Source: a bacterium (lineage in GTDB: Bacteria; Elusimicrobiota; Elusimicrobia; Elusimicrobiales; UBA9959). Taken from it: a stretch of DNA of 6,162 bases. The translations under genes were made by a program, and so were the position numbers. The notes under the pieces are model-generated. The model saw nothing but the letters and a program-made list of their open reading frames with translations. It was not told the DNA's origin and did no database searches. Each line of letters begins with the position of its first letter. The first letter of the stretch is position 1. Location of the stretch: contig JAJZVJ010000165.1 in assembly GCA_021845705.1 (NCBI GenBank), positions 1-6,162 of the forward strand. The letters run 5' to 3'. Positions 1 to 6,122 of the stretch are shown piece by piece.

Positions 1-66
1 AAACGCCGGCTGTTCAGCCGCGTGGCCGGAGGCATGAAATCATTAAAAACAAGGAGGCAAGGCTAG
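1..66 (+). CDS. possible 3' end of an upstream gene (partial)
   Basis: Frame 1 is open from the window edge to a TAG at 64-66 and would encode a basic 21-residue tail ending in KTRRQG. A hairpin begins right at the stop codon, as expected at the end of a transcription unit, and this is the main support. The stretch is too short to assign a family. Frame 3 is also open from the edge, to a TAA at 201-203, so it is an alternative tail that would overlap the start of the radical SAM gene. No domain is recognisable in either frame. Confidence 0.3.
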   Translation, partial: KRRLFSRVAGGMKSLKTRRQG

Positions 67-98
67 AAATCATCGACGGAACGCCGTCGGGGGATTTC
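66..98 (+). other. two-tier RNA hairpin downstream of the TAG stop
   Basis: GAAATC (66-71) pairs with GATTTC (93-98), and CGACGG (74-79) pairs with CCGTCG (84-89) around an AACG tetraloop. AT and GGG form a small internal loop between the two 6-bp stems. All 12 pairs are Watson-Crick. No U-tract follows, so it is not a standard intrinsic terminator. It could protect the 3' end of the upstream message, take part in factor-dependent termination, or be a DNA dyad. Confidence 0.45.
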
Positions 99-164
99 AG
101 GCTCATTTCCGGATTGGAAAATGCTCGCGGCCGCCTAGTTCCCCTAAAAGCGGTTCGGATTTTA

Positions 165-170
165 TATAAT
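165..170 (+). promoter_or_regulatory. -10 box for the radical SAM gene
   Basis: A perfect TATAAT lies 16 bp before the ATG at 187, inside an AT-rich island in otherwise GC-rich DNA. Initiation about 7 bp downstream would leave a 5' leader of roughly 10 nt, too short for a normal SD, and none is visible. No good -35 hexamer lies at the 17-bp spacing (142-147 reads CCCTAA). Confidence 0.5.
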
Positions 171-186
171 AAACCTTACAGACAAC

Positions 187-2163
187 ATGGAGACATCATC
201 TAAACGTTCACCCCGGCTTCTGCTTACCAGTATAATGCGGCCCATCGGCCCCGCTTACGGAGACGCGGAGAGCGTCGGCTACGAGTTGCTGCACGCGCAG
301 GTGACCCGCGCGCAGGGTATGTTCAGTCCCCGCGCGGTGCACCGCCAGTTCTCGCTGGACTACATGGCAGAGAATCTCGAGAATCCCACCGTGGTCCTGC
401 ACTATCCCTCCCGCAGGGAGGTCATCCGGGAGTTGAAAAAAGGCTACGATTATGTCGGCATCTCCTTCATCATGGTGACCTACCACCGCATGAAGGAACT
501 TTCCGCGCTGGTGCGCAAGTACTCTCCCAATTCGAAGATAATCCTGGGCGGCTTCGGGACCGTGCTGCCCGACGAGGCCCTCAACCCCTACGGCGACCAT
601 ATCTGCCGCGGTGAGGGCGTCACGTTCATGCGCGAGCTGTTCGGCCAGCCGCCGCTCAGGGAGCACAAACACCCTTTCATAGAGAGCCGGCTGAAGGTCT
701 TCTCAAAGACCGTCTCCTACACCGGCATGATCTTCGCCGGCCTCGGCTGCCCCAACGGCTGCGACTTCTGCTCCACTTCCCATTTCTTCAAGCGCCAGCA
801 CCTGCGCCTGCTGCACACCGGCGCGCAGGTCTACGAGGTGGTCAGGCGCCATCTCTCCGCCAACAAGGATGCGCAGTTCACGATACTGGACGAGGAGTTC
901 CTGCTTAACCGCGACCGCGCGATGGAGTTCCGCGGCCTCGTGGTCAAGGGCGGAAAGCCGCTGTCCATCTTCGTTTTTGCGAGTCTCAAGGCGCTCTCCA
1001 TGTACACGCCCGAGGAACTGCTGGAGATGGGGGTCGACGGCGTCTGGATAGGCTACGAGGGCGAGCGCTCCGGCTACGAGAAGCGCGCCAACAGCAAGTC
1101 GCCGGAAGAGATTATAAAGGGCCTAAAGGAGAACGGTATCACCGTGCTGGCCTCCATGATAGTCGGTTTCGACTACCAGACTCCGGAGATCATAAAGGCC
1201 GAGCACAAGCACCTGATGTCGCTTAAGCCCGACCTGTGCCAGTTCATGATCTACAACCCGAACCCCGGCACGCCGCTCTACGAGAAGGTTAAGTCGAAGG
1301 GTCTTTTCCGCAGGGAGTTCTCCGAGAACCCCGAGCACTACTGGAAGTGGGCCAGCGGCTTTCGTTCCCTGACCGAGCACCCGCACATGACCGGCCCCGA
1401 GATAGAGAAGATGCAACGCTGGTGCTTTGACCAGGACTTCCGGGAGCTGGGCCCGACAATTTACCGCGTGGCCGAGACTATGCTCAACGGCTACCTGAAG
1501 CACAAGGATTCTCCAAACAGTTTCCTGCGTCTCAAGGCCGAGCGCTTCGCGAAAGAGCTGCGCATGACCTATCCGATGTACTTGCCGGGCGAGCTTTTCG
1601 CGCCGACGCTGCGGACCAGGGCCATGGTGTACAGGCTCAAGAAGCGCGTTTACGCCGTTTTCGGGCCGCCGTCTTTCGCCCAGCGCGCGCTGAAATACGG
1701 CGCGCTGGCCGCCGCGCTGTGGACCTCCTTCAAACTGCGCTTCCATCTGTTCCAGAACCCTCCGCTGACCCGCAAAGCCTGGCGCCTGCCGCCGGAGCCC
1801 TTTACGCGGGAGTGGCTGGAGACCGAGCTTCAGAAGTACAACGTACCGCATAAATTCTCGGTCCTGGTGGAGGAGTACGACGCGCGGCGCAAGCGCCTTA
1901 AACTGCGCCTTGAGGGCGCGCTGGACCGTCGCCAGGGAGAGAAACTGGCGGAGGAGTTGAGGGCCTATCTGCAGCAGACGAAGGGAAGGATGGAACTGGA
2001 CCTGCAGAAGCTGAAGACTATGGAGAAGGAAGCCGCTGCCGCTTTCGCCGCGCGCCTGCAGGAATATCGCTCGCGCGTCAGGATCTACCTCCCCGCCCAG
2101 GTGCACGCCCGCGCCGCGCAGTTCCTGCTGCTGGCTGAGGCCTTCAAACATTACCGGGCCTGA
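187..2163 (+). CDS. B12-binding domain radical SAM protein with STAS-like C-terminus
   Basis: The 658-residue protein has three regions. Residues ~10-165 look like a cobalamin-binding Rossmann domain: the strand YVGISF near 88, then IILGGFGT at 118-125 with LPDE following, and RGEG before a helix. Residues ~180-400 are a radical SAM barrel with the 4Fe-4S motif C188-x3-C192-x2-C195, followed by FTILDEEF (231-238) and VDGVWIGYEG (283-292). Such enzymes cleave S-adenosylmethionine to a 5'-deoxyadenosyl radical, and many B12 members methylate or rearrange unactivated carbons. The substrate here is unknown. Residues ~400-560 are an extension with an Ala/Leu-rich helix near 499-521. Residues ~569-658 resemble a STAS fold. 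The ATG at 187 is chosen because LLLTSIMRPIG is a typical N-terminal strand of the family; no SD is present. The gene appears monocistronic, with its own -10 box and terminator. Radical SAM assignment is firm; the reaction is not. Confidence 0.93.
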   Translation: METSSKRSPRLLLTSIMRPIGPAYGDAESVGYELLHAQVTRAQGMFSPRAVHRQFSLDYMAENLENPTVVLHYPSRREVIRELKKGYDYVGISFIMVTYHRMKELSALVRKYSPNSKIILGGFGTVLPDEALNPYGDHICRGEGVTFMRELFGQPPLREHKHPFIESRLKVFSKTVSYTGMIFAGLGCPNGCDFCSTSHFFKRQHLRLLHTGAQVYEVVRRHLSANKDAQFTILDEEFLLNRDRAMEFRGLVVKGGKPLSIFVFASLKALSMYTPEELLEMGVDGVWIGYEGERSGYEKRANSKSPEEIIKGLKENGITVLASMIVGFDYQTPEIIKAEHKHLMSLKPDLCQFMIYNPNPGTPLYEKVKSKGLFRREFSENPEHYWKWASGFRSLTEHPHMTGPEIEKMQRWCFDQDFRELGPTIYRVAETMLNGYLKHKDSPNSFLRLKAERFAKELRMTYPMYLPGELFAPTLRTRAMVYRLKKRVYAVFGPPSFAQRALKYGALAAALWTSFKLRFHLFQNPPLTRKAWRLPPEPFTREWLETELQKYNVPHKFSVLVEEYDARRKRLKLRLEGALDRRQGEKLAEELRAYLQQTKGRMELDLQKLKTMEKEAAAAFAARLQEYRSRVRIYLPAQVHARAAQFLLLAEAFKHYRA

Positions 2164-2186
2164 CGGATCCCGGACATCTCCTGTAG

Positions 2187-2215
2187 CGCCCGGCCCCGCC
2201 GGGCGTTTTCTTTTT
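2187..2215 (+). terminator. intrinsic terminator of the radical SAM gene
   Basis: A perfect 8-bp GC stem, CGCCCGGC (2187-2194) and GCCGGGCG (2198-2205), closes a CCC loop. The U-tract TTTTCTTTTT (2206-2215) follows. It lies 24 bp after the TGA at 2161-2163. On the opposite strand no U-tract follows the stem, so it should act only on plus-strand transcripts and not terminate the converging Sua5 gene. Confidence 0.92.
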
Positions 2216-2274
2216 AAGGGGGTTTCCCGAGAAGCTGGGCGAGGTCGGTCCTGGCGCCGTCCCCCGGCGGCGCT

Positions 2275-3234
2275 TCAGGCCGCGGCCCTTTTAAGCCGGT
2301 CCATGATGGCCCGGCCGAGGCCATGGGGCGGGACCTTCTCTACGTAGATGAGCCGCGCGCCCGTCCTTTCCAGCGCGTGGAGGGCGCCAAAGAGGCTTGC
2401 CGCCGCCTCCCGCAGGTCTCCCGCGCGGGAAAGTACCTTTACCGCGCGGAACTTGCCGCAGGGCCTCCTGCTGAATGCCAGATAGGCGGCGGCCGGGTCC
2501 CCAGAGTTCTTTTCCCCAGGCGCTATTATCTTAAGCCTGGCCAGGGGCGCGTAATGTCTCTTCAGGCAGCCCGGCGCCTGCGGCCTCTTGCCGCCGGCCG
2601 CGGCGCGCAGCACCGGTCCGGCCGTCTCCTCTATTTCCTCCAGCGGCAAGCCTCCGGGCCGCAGCAAAACAGGGCGGCCTTTCTCGAAAGCTATTATAGT
2701 GGACTCAACGCCTATGCGCGCGCGCCCGCCGTCGAGTATAAGGTCAGGGCCATCCCCCAGCTGCTTCCGCACGTGGGCCGCGGTTGTCGGGCTGAGCCGG
2801 CCGAAGCGGTTGGCGCTGGGGGCGGCTACCGGGCGCCCGGCCGCCCTTATAAGCGCCAAAGCGTGCTTTCCCGCAGGGACCCTGACCGCGACCGTGCCGA
2901 GTCCGGCCGTGACGATGTCCGGAACCAATGCCGCCCTGGGCAGCACCAGCGTGAGCGGGCCCGGCCAGAACCTTTTCATCAGCCTTTCCGCCGCGGCCGG
3001 GACGCGGGAGAAGAGTTTCCTGGCCCGAGCGGCGGAGCTCTCGTGCAGGATCAGCGGGTCGAAGCGCGGCCTGCCCTTTATCTCGAAGATGCGCGCGCAG
3101 GCCTCCGGGTTAAGCCCGTCGGCCCCGAGGCCGTAGACTGTTTCCGTCGGAAAAGCCACCACTCCGCCGCGCCTGATAGCGGCGGCCGCTTCCCTTATGC
3201 CGGCGGCACCGGCCTTTATCACGCGACCTTTCAT
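2275..3234 (-). CDS. sua5: L-threonylcarbamoyladenylate synthase, Sua5 type
   Basis: It makes threonylcarbamoyl-AMP from threonine, bicarbonate and ATP, the first step of t6A37 modification of ANN-decoding tRNAs; TsaD/TsaB/TsaE normally complete the pathway in the cytoplasm. The 319 residues match the long Sua5 form, not the short TsaC form. The YrdC domain (~1-210) carries PTETVYGLG (29-37), KGRP (53-56), FWPGPLT (89-95), APSANRFG (138-145), GVESTI (175-180) and LLRPGG (190-195). The linker motif is RHYAP (226-230). A C-terminal Sua5 domain ends with VPPHGLGRAIMDRLKRAA. A GTG one codon upstream (3237) is an alternative start. I prefer ATG at 3234 because it lies 9 nt after a TAAAAT box, the same spacing as at the gene starting at 6148. 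No SD is seen. It converges on the radical SAM gene. Confidence 0.96.
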   Translation of the reverse strand: MKGRVIKAGAAGIREAAAAIRRGGVVAFPTETVYGLGADGLNPEACARIFEIKGRPRFDPLILHESSAARARKLFSRVPAAAERLMKRFWPGPLTLVLPRAALVPDIVTAGLGTVAVRVPAGKHALALIRAAGRPVAAPSANRFGRLSPTTAAHVRKQLGDGPDLILDGGRARIGVESTIIAFEKGRPVLLRPGGLPLEEIEETAGPVLRAAAGGKRPQAPGCLKRHYAPLARLKIIAPGEKNSGDPAAAYLAFSRRPCGKFRAVKVLSRAGDLREAAASLFGALHALERTGARLIYVEKVPPHGLGRAIMDRLKRAAA

Positions 3235-3243
3235 CACGGTCTA

Positions 3244-3249
3244 ATTTTA
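3244..3249 (-). promoter_or_regulatory. -10-like box for sua5
   Basis: TAAAAT on the minus strand (5 of 6 to TATAAT) sits in an AT-rich patch, 9 nt before the ATG at 3234, which implies a nearly leaderless transcript. The expected -35 position (about 3267-3272) reads GCCGGC and is not a match. Assigned from composition and spacing only. Confidence 0.4.
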
Positions 3250-3333
3250 CCAATTTAGGCGGCCGGGCCGGCGCCCGAAAGCGGTCCGGACCCTTGACGG
3301 GACGGGTATCGTTTTAAGAGGAGATTCGGAGTC

Positions 3334-3423
3334 TCAGTCTGAAAGTTGGGAACTTCTTCGCGCAACATCTTCGGGAATCATTCTCTTCCCTCTCATGGAG
3401 CCCAAGGCGCAGGTGACGTTCAT
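3334..3423 (-). CDS. possible 29-residue ORF coupled to the methyltransferase stop
   Basis: The ATG at 3423-3421 overlaps the methyltransferase stop TGA (3422-3420) as ATGA, a common arrangement for translational coupling. The frame runs 29 codons to a TGA. The predicted peptide begins MNVTCALGSM, is polar and basic in its second half, and has no signal peptide, membrane segment or family I recognise. A G-rich GGCGGGG ~10 nt upstream could act as a weak SD. The overlap may be chance. Confidence 0.22.
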   Translation of the reverse strand: MNVTCALGSMRGKRMIPEDVARRSSQLSD

Positions 3424-4112
3424 AAGGCGCCCCGCCTGGTTACGCGGGCAAGCCGGCAGTTGAGCGGCGGGTCGGTGTGGTGGAAATAATCGCCGGGGGC
3501 GAGGATCCGCACGTCCCAGGCCGCCCGGTCTATCTCGTCCACCAGCTGCCCGACGCCCCAGTTGGGATAGTCGTCGAAGAAGACCACCGCGCCCGGGCCG
3601 CACAGCGGCGCGGAGTTCTCCCAGTCGGCGCGCACGGTGGCGTAGGAGTGCCCGCCGTCGATGAAGACCAGCCCGGCCCGGCCTATGGCCGGCGCGGCCT
3701 TCTTCAGCGTGACGGTGGTGTCGCCCCTGGTCAGGTGCACGCCGGCGGCGCGGCCGCCCCGCCTCACGGCCTTAAGGCGCGCCTCCACTTTCTCCAGCGA
3801 GGCCGGCCAGAGCGCGGCTTCCTTATCGAACGTGGCGCCGTCCAAGTCCTCGAACAGGTCGAAGCCGTAATAGTCCACTTCGCCGTAGCCCAGTGCCAGC
3901 CTTATCATGCGCTCGGCGTTGTCGCCGCGGCAGGTGCCAATCTCCACGATGGTCCGCGGGCGCAGCCGCCTGATTTCCGCGGCGATGGCGTCGTAGCGCG
4001 TTCCGTCGCGGTAGAGGGCCGGGAAGTTCTCCCGCACGAAGCCTCGGAGGCGCCGGTAGGCGGGCCTCAGCGGGTTCTTGAAAGCGGAGCTGTCCTTTTC
4101 TGCGTTTGCCAT
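3420..4112 (-). CDS. class I SAM-dependent methyltransferase (Methyltransf_24-like)
   Basis: The 230-residue cytoplasmic protein has a Rossmann methyltransferase core. Motif I is TIVEIGTCRGDN (54-65), the acidic residue that would hold the SAM ribose lies in YYGFD (81-85), and the strand with the signature LVFIDGGHSY (148-157) is followed by GPGAVVFFDDY (172-182). The FIDGxHxY plus FDDY pair is typical of small methyltransferases often found near glycan and natural-product genes; the acceptor cannot be read from sequence. The conserved acids and His155 could bind a metal, by analogy. A GTG at 4124 opens the same frame four codons earlier, but ATG 4112 is preferred because TGGAGG lies 5 nt upstream of it and would overlap the GTG start. 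It has its own sigma70-type promoter and is divergent from the glycosyltransferase. No clear intrinsic terminator follows. Confidence 0.9.
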   Translation of the reverse strand: MANAEKDSSAFKNPLRPAYRRLRGFVRENFPALYRDGTRYDAIAAEIRRLRPRTIVEIGTCRGDNAERMIRLALGYGEVDYYGFDLFEDLDGATFDKEAALWPASLEKVEARLKAVRRGGRAAGVHLTRGDTTVTLKKAAPAIGRAGLVFIDGGHSYATVRADWENSAPLCGPGAVVFFDDYPNWGVGQLVDEIDRAAWDVRILAPGDYFHHTDPPLNCRLARVTRRGAL

Positions 4113-4117
4113 AGCGT

Positions 4118-4123
4118 CCTCCA
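4118..4123 (-). promoter_or_regulatory. ribosome binding site that fixes the methyltransferase start
   Basis: TGGAGG on the minus strand lies 5 nt before ATG 4112. It decides between that ATG and the upstream in-frame GTG at 4124. It is the only strong, correctly spaced SD in front of a main gene in this window. Confidence 0.75.
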
Positions 4124-4137
4124 CAAAGCCTTGCCAA

Positions 4138-4167
4138 ATTGTACCGCTTGAGGTTCTCCAGCGTCAA
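4138..4167 (-). promoter_or_regulatory. sigma70-type promoter of the methyltransferase gene
   Basis: On the minus strand, TTGACG (4167-4162, 5 of 6 to TTGACA) is followed after 18 bp by TACAAT (4143-4138, 5 of 6 to TATAAT). Initiation near 4131 would leave a ~20-nt leader containing the TGGAGG SD. It is the best complete promoter in the window and lies just beyond the transposase relic. Confidence 0.65.
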
Positions 4168-4244
4168 ACGCTTAAGCTCCGCCCTACAACCTCAGTATTT
4201 TTTCGCCTGTCGGCATAAACATCCTCAGGACTCACATTCCGAGG

Positions 4245-4479
4245 CATCTCGTTATTCGTGGCGTTAATAAGAAGCGCGTGCGTCTGGTATCCTGGGCGCT
4301 GCCAGTTCGCTAAGCTAAAAAAAAAGTCGTAAAATACTTGGGGCCGGGCTAGACTCCATAGCCCATGGAAATCCGTTGAAAACGCCTTTATCGAGAGTTT
4401 TAACGGGCGTCTACCCGAGGAATGCGAAGCGGAACCGGAAGATGCTAGAATTTACCGACATGACCTGGGTGAAAAATAG
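4245..4479 (+). pseudogene. internally deleted IS3-family transposase relic
   Basis: Two pieces of an IS3-type OrfB survive in the correct order. Piece one (4245-4313) reads HLVIRGVNKKRVRLVSWALPVR split by small gaps relative to the usual VNKKRVYRLMRELGL of the HTH_21 region, and ends at a TAA. Piece two (4333-4479) is in another frame and contains ENAFIESFNGRLPEEC, the signature around the third catalytic acid (Glu codon 4393-4395) of the rve/DDE integrase domain, then EDARIY and a TAG. The ~100 or more residues that would normally lie between them, including both catalytic Asp residues, are missing, and a run of nine A (4317-4325) sits near the junction. It cannot be active. Terminal repeats and a target duplication are not clear. 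Piece two is firm; piece one is less so. Confidence 0.75.
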
Positions 4480-4492
4480 TTCAGATTGAACT
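4478..4492. repeat. perfect 6-bp dyad at the end of the transposase relic
   Basis: AGTTCA and TGAACT flank a GAT spacer and overlap the relic's TAG stop. The dyad lies 25 bp before the glycosyltransferase ATG. It could be a remnant of the insertion sequence end or a small operator; its position between relic and gene is the only clue. Confidence 0.35.
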
Positions 4493-4517
4493 GGACAGAA
4501 CGAATGAACGGGCCGGG

Positions 4518-5663
4518 ATGAAACATTTCGCACTGAACATAAACAGGGAGGAGCTCAAGCTCGGCAGGGAGATCCCCGCCCTGCTGAGGCTGCGTCTTAA
4601 GAAACTTTTCAGCCGGGAGAGAAAGGCCACCGGAGGTAAAATACTGGTGGTGGATACCTGTATCGTGGGCGATTTTTTTGCGACGTTGCCGGCCCTCCGA
4701 ACGTTCATCGAGGCAAGCGGGCAGAGCGTGGATCTGCTTGTCTCCCCCCCGCTCAAGTCTCTGGCCGAGGCGATAAAGGGGGTGGACCGGGTTTTTACGG
4801 CGAAATCCGTTTATGGCAGGCCGATGGAGAAGGGTGAGAGCGCCGAGCGCCTGTCGCAAGACTACGGCCTTGTCCTGGTCTTAAGGATAAGCGGCGACGC
4901 GTTCACCATGCTGGAGACCATAAAATACAGTAGTCTCCGCATTTACGACATCCCCTATTTCAGGTACTTGCTGCATTTGCTGAAAAACATCCTGCTCAAG
5001 AAAGAGGTGAAACAGTGGCGCGAGATAAATTATGAGATGATTGGGATGCGGGAGCCCGCCAGGAGGCTGGAATTCGGGGATATTTTCGAGTTCGCCCAGG
5101 AAGACTATGACAGGGTAGAGGCGCTGCCGGAACTGGCCGGGGACGTCAGGAAAGTAATGATCCACACCGGTTCGGGATGGAAGATAAAGCTGTGGGACGA
5201 TAAAAAATGGGCGGAACTGCTGCGCAAAATAAATGGCCTGGGCGGGTTCAGGTTTATCTTTATAGGCGGCGGCGAGTTCGAGAGGCGGTCTTTGGAGCGG
5301 ATCCGGCAGGACCTTGATTTTGAAGTTTATTCCCTGATAGACAAAACGGAACTCCGGGAGAGCCTGCTGGCTATGAGGCTTTGCGACTATTTCATCGGCA
5401 TAGACAGCGGTCCCAGGAATATGGCCCACTTGGCCGATCTGCGGAGCATAACCTTGCTGGGCCCGGCTCCGAACAATTTTAAGCCTTCCAACGGGGAGGA
5501 CATCGTCATCAATAAGTTCGACTGCAGGTGCAAAAGTCTTTGCTATCTGCATAAAGAGTCAGCCATGCAGAAGCTGGATTCGCAGGAAGTCTTTGAAGCC
5601 TTCAAGAAACTTTCGCGCGCCCCGCTTAAAGCCGCGGAGCGGCCCCGCCGCCGCTCGGCCTGA
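4518..5663 (+). CDS. glycosyltransferase family 9 (heptosyltransferase-like)
   Basis: The 381-residue protein fits the GT9 fold, whose members transfer heptose or related sugars from nucleotide donors to lipopolysaccharide core or other surface glycans at the inner face of the cytoplasmic membrane. The N-terminal domain opens with KILVVDTCIVGDFFATLP (41-58); Asp52 matches the catalytic Asp of the WaaC GDxxxTLP motif. The C-terminal donor domain has VMIHTGSGWKIKLW (213-226), FIFIGGGE and the hallmark FIGIDSGPRNMAHLA (292-306). A Cys cluster (CRCKSLC) near the end is common in the family. About 40 residues precede the first strand, forming a basic, Leu-rich helix that may contact the membrane. 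No strong SD is seen, only GGGCCGGG directly before the ATG. It lies 38 bp after a transposase relic and is followed after 25 bp by a small membrane protein. Acceptor and sugar are unknown, so no symbol is given. Confidence 0.92.
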   Translation: MKHFALNINREELKLGREIPALLRLRLKKLFSRERKATGGKILVVDTCIVGDFFATLPALRTFIEASGQSVDLLVSPPLKSLAEAIKGVDRVFTAKSVYGRPMEKGESAERLSQDYGLVLVLRISGDAFTMLETIKYSSLRIYDIPYFRYLLHLLKNILLKKEVKQWREINYEMIGMREPARRLEFGDIFEFAQEDYDRVEALPELAGDVRKVMIHTGSGWKIKLWDDKKWAELLRKINGLGGFRFIFIGGGEFERRSLERIRQDLDFEVYSLIDKTELRESLLAMRLCDYFIGIDSGPRNMAHLADLRSITLLGPAPNNFKPSNGEDIVINKFDCRCKSLCYLHKESAMQKLDSQEVFEAFKKLSRAPLKAAERPRRRSA

Positions 5664-5688
5664 CCCGGTAAAACCCCTCCAACGATTT

Positions 5689-6114
5689 ATGGATATTAAA
5701 ACAGCCGGCGTCAGGTTCTTAAGTCTTGTCCTCATTTTCGGCTTGTCACAGACCGCCCGGGCGGGGAAGCTGGACGCGGATTTTATCCAGACCAGCCCTA
5801 CGAAAGCGCTGGTCTACGCCATAGCTTTCCCTGGCGGCGGGCATTTTTACCTTTCCAGGAAAGACCCTAAATATAAAAAAACCGGGTTCTTCTTCCTGGC
5901 CCTTGGCCTGGGTTCCGGTCTCTTCCTGGGAGCGGAACTGAAAAAAAGCGGCAATTCCCTGCTGATCCCCGCCGCCTTGCTGGCGGGCGGCATAAAGATC
6001 TGGGAGTTCGGGTCTGTAACCGACGCCGCGGAAACGCAAAGGCTGCAGTGGTTCAGGGAAAATTTTAAAAGGATTGATGCACCCGGCGCGGCGGCGCCGG
6101 AAGTGAAAAAATAA
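5689..6114 (+). CDS. small exported/membrane protein, DUF5683- or TM2-like
   Basis: The 141-residue protein starts with a Sec signal peptide: a basic start, hydrophobic residues 10-19 and an A-R-A cleavage site at 23-25. The mature part has SPTKALVYAIAFPGGGHFYL (36-55), like the PGxGxxY motif of DUF5683/TM2-type small membrane proteins. Two hydrophobic helices follow (~65-82 and ~89-107), then a WEFGSVTDAAE stretch (105-115) and a charged tail ending in a Pro/Ala-rich segment. The family link is inferred from motif shape and the function is unknown. An earlier in-frame ATG at 5593 would overlap the glycosyltransferase and place the signal peptide internally, so 5689 is chosen. No SD is visible before it. 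Its 25-bp distance from the glycosyltransferase suggests co-transcription and a possible envelope role. Confidence 0.8.
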   Translation: MDIKTAGVRFLSLVLIFGLSQTARAGKLDADFIQTSPTKALVYAIAFPGGGHFYLSRKDPKYKKTGFFFLALGLGSGLFLGAELKKSGNSLLIPAALLAGGIKIWEFGSVTDAAETQRLQWFRENFKRIDAPGAAAPEVKK

Positions 6115-6122
6115 CCCCGGCC

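Noticed and set aside
7..20. CGGCTG-TT-CAGCCG inverted repeat
   Set aside because: A 2-nt loop is too tight for a stable RNA hairpin, and the arms sit in likely coding, GC-rich sequence where such dyads are common.
51..57. Strong SD-like AAGGAGG
   Set aside because: No ATG, GTG or TTG lies at a usable distance downstream; the first in-range codons are ATC. Likely chance, or part of the upstream gene's tail.
3..203. Frame 3 open from the edge to a TAA at 201-203, overlapping the radical SAM start by 17 bp
   Set aside because: No recognisable domain, and it runs through the AT-rich -10 box and a perfect hairpin; 66 open codons can arise by chance. Kept only as an alternative to the frame 1 tail.
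1123..2151. Long open frame (342 codons) on the minus strand inside the radical SAM gene
   Set aside because: It is antisense to a gene with clear catalytic motifs, its translation is low-complexity with many Gln, Arg, Leu and His, and no domain is visible; long antisense frames are common in GC-rich genes.
2254..2274. GC-rich inverted sequence just past the sua5 stop as its terminator
   Set aside because: The arms pair imperfectly and no U-tract follows on the minus strand.
2323..3258. Long open frame (311 codons) on the plus strand across sua5
   Set aside because: It is antisense to a complete Sua5 with all family motifs. The translation is rich in Arg, Gly, Ala and Pro without recognisable structure.
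3283..3292. Perfect 10-bp palindrome GGTCCGGACC upstream of sua5
   Set aside because: It is isolated, in very GC-rich sequence, and not at the spacing of a -35 or operator relative to the -10-like box; no second copy was seen.
3255..3368. 37-codon minus-strand frame between the methyltransferase and sua5
   Set aside because: No SD and no family; it overlaps the ATGA-coupled frame and has no supporting feature of its own.
3477..4151. Open frame of 224 codons on the plus strand across the methyltransferase
   Set aside because: It mirrors the methyltransferase on the other strand and shows no motif; the minus-strand gene has promoter, SD and family signatures.
4450..4477. TTTACC-16 bp-AAAAAT as a promoter for the glycosyltransferase
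   Set aside because: Both hexamers match only 4 of 6 positions and lie inside transposase relic sequence; too weak to call.
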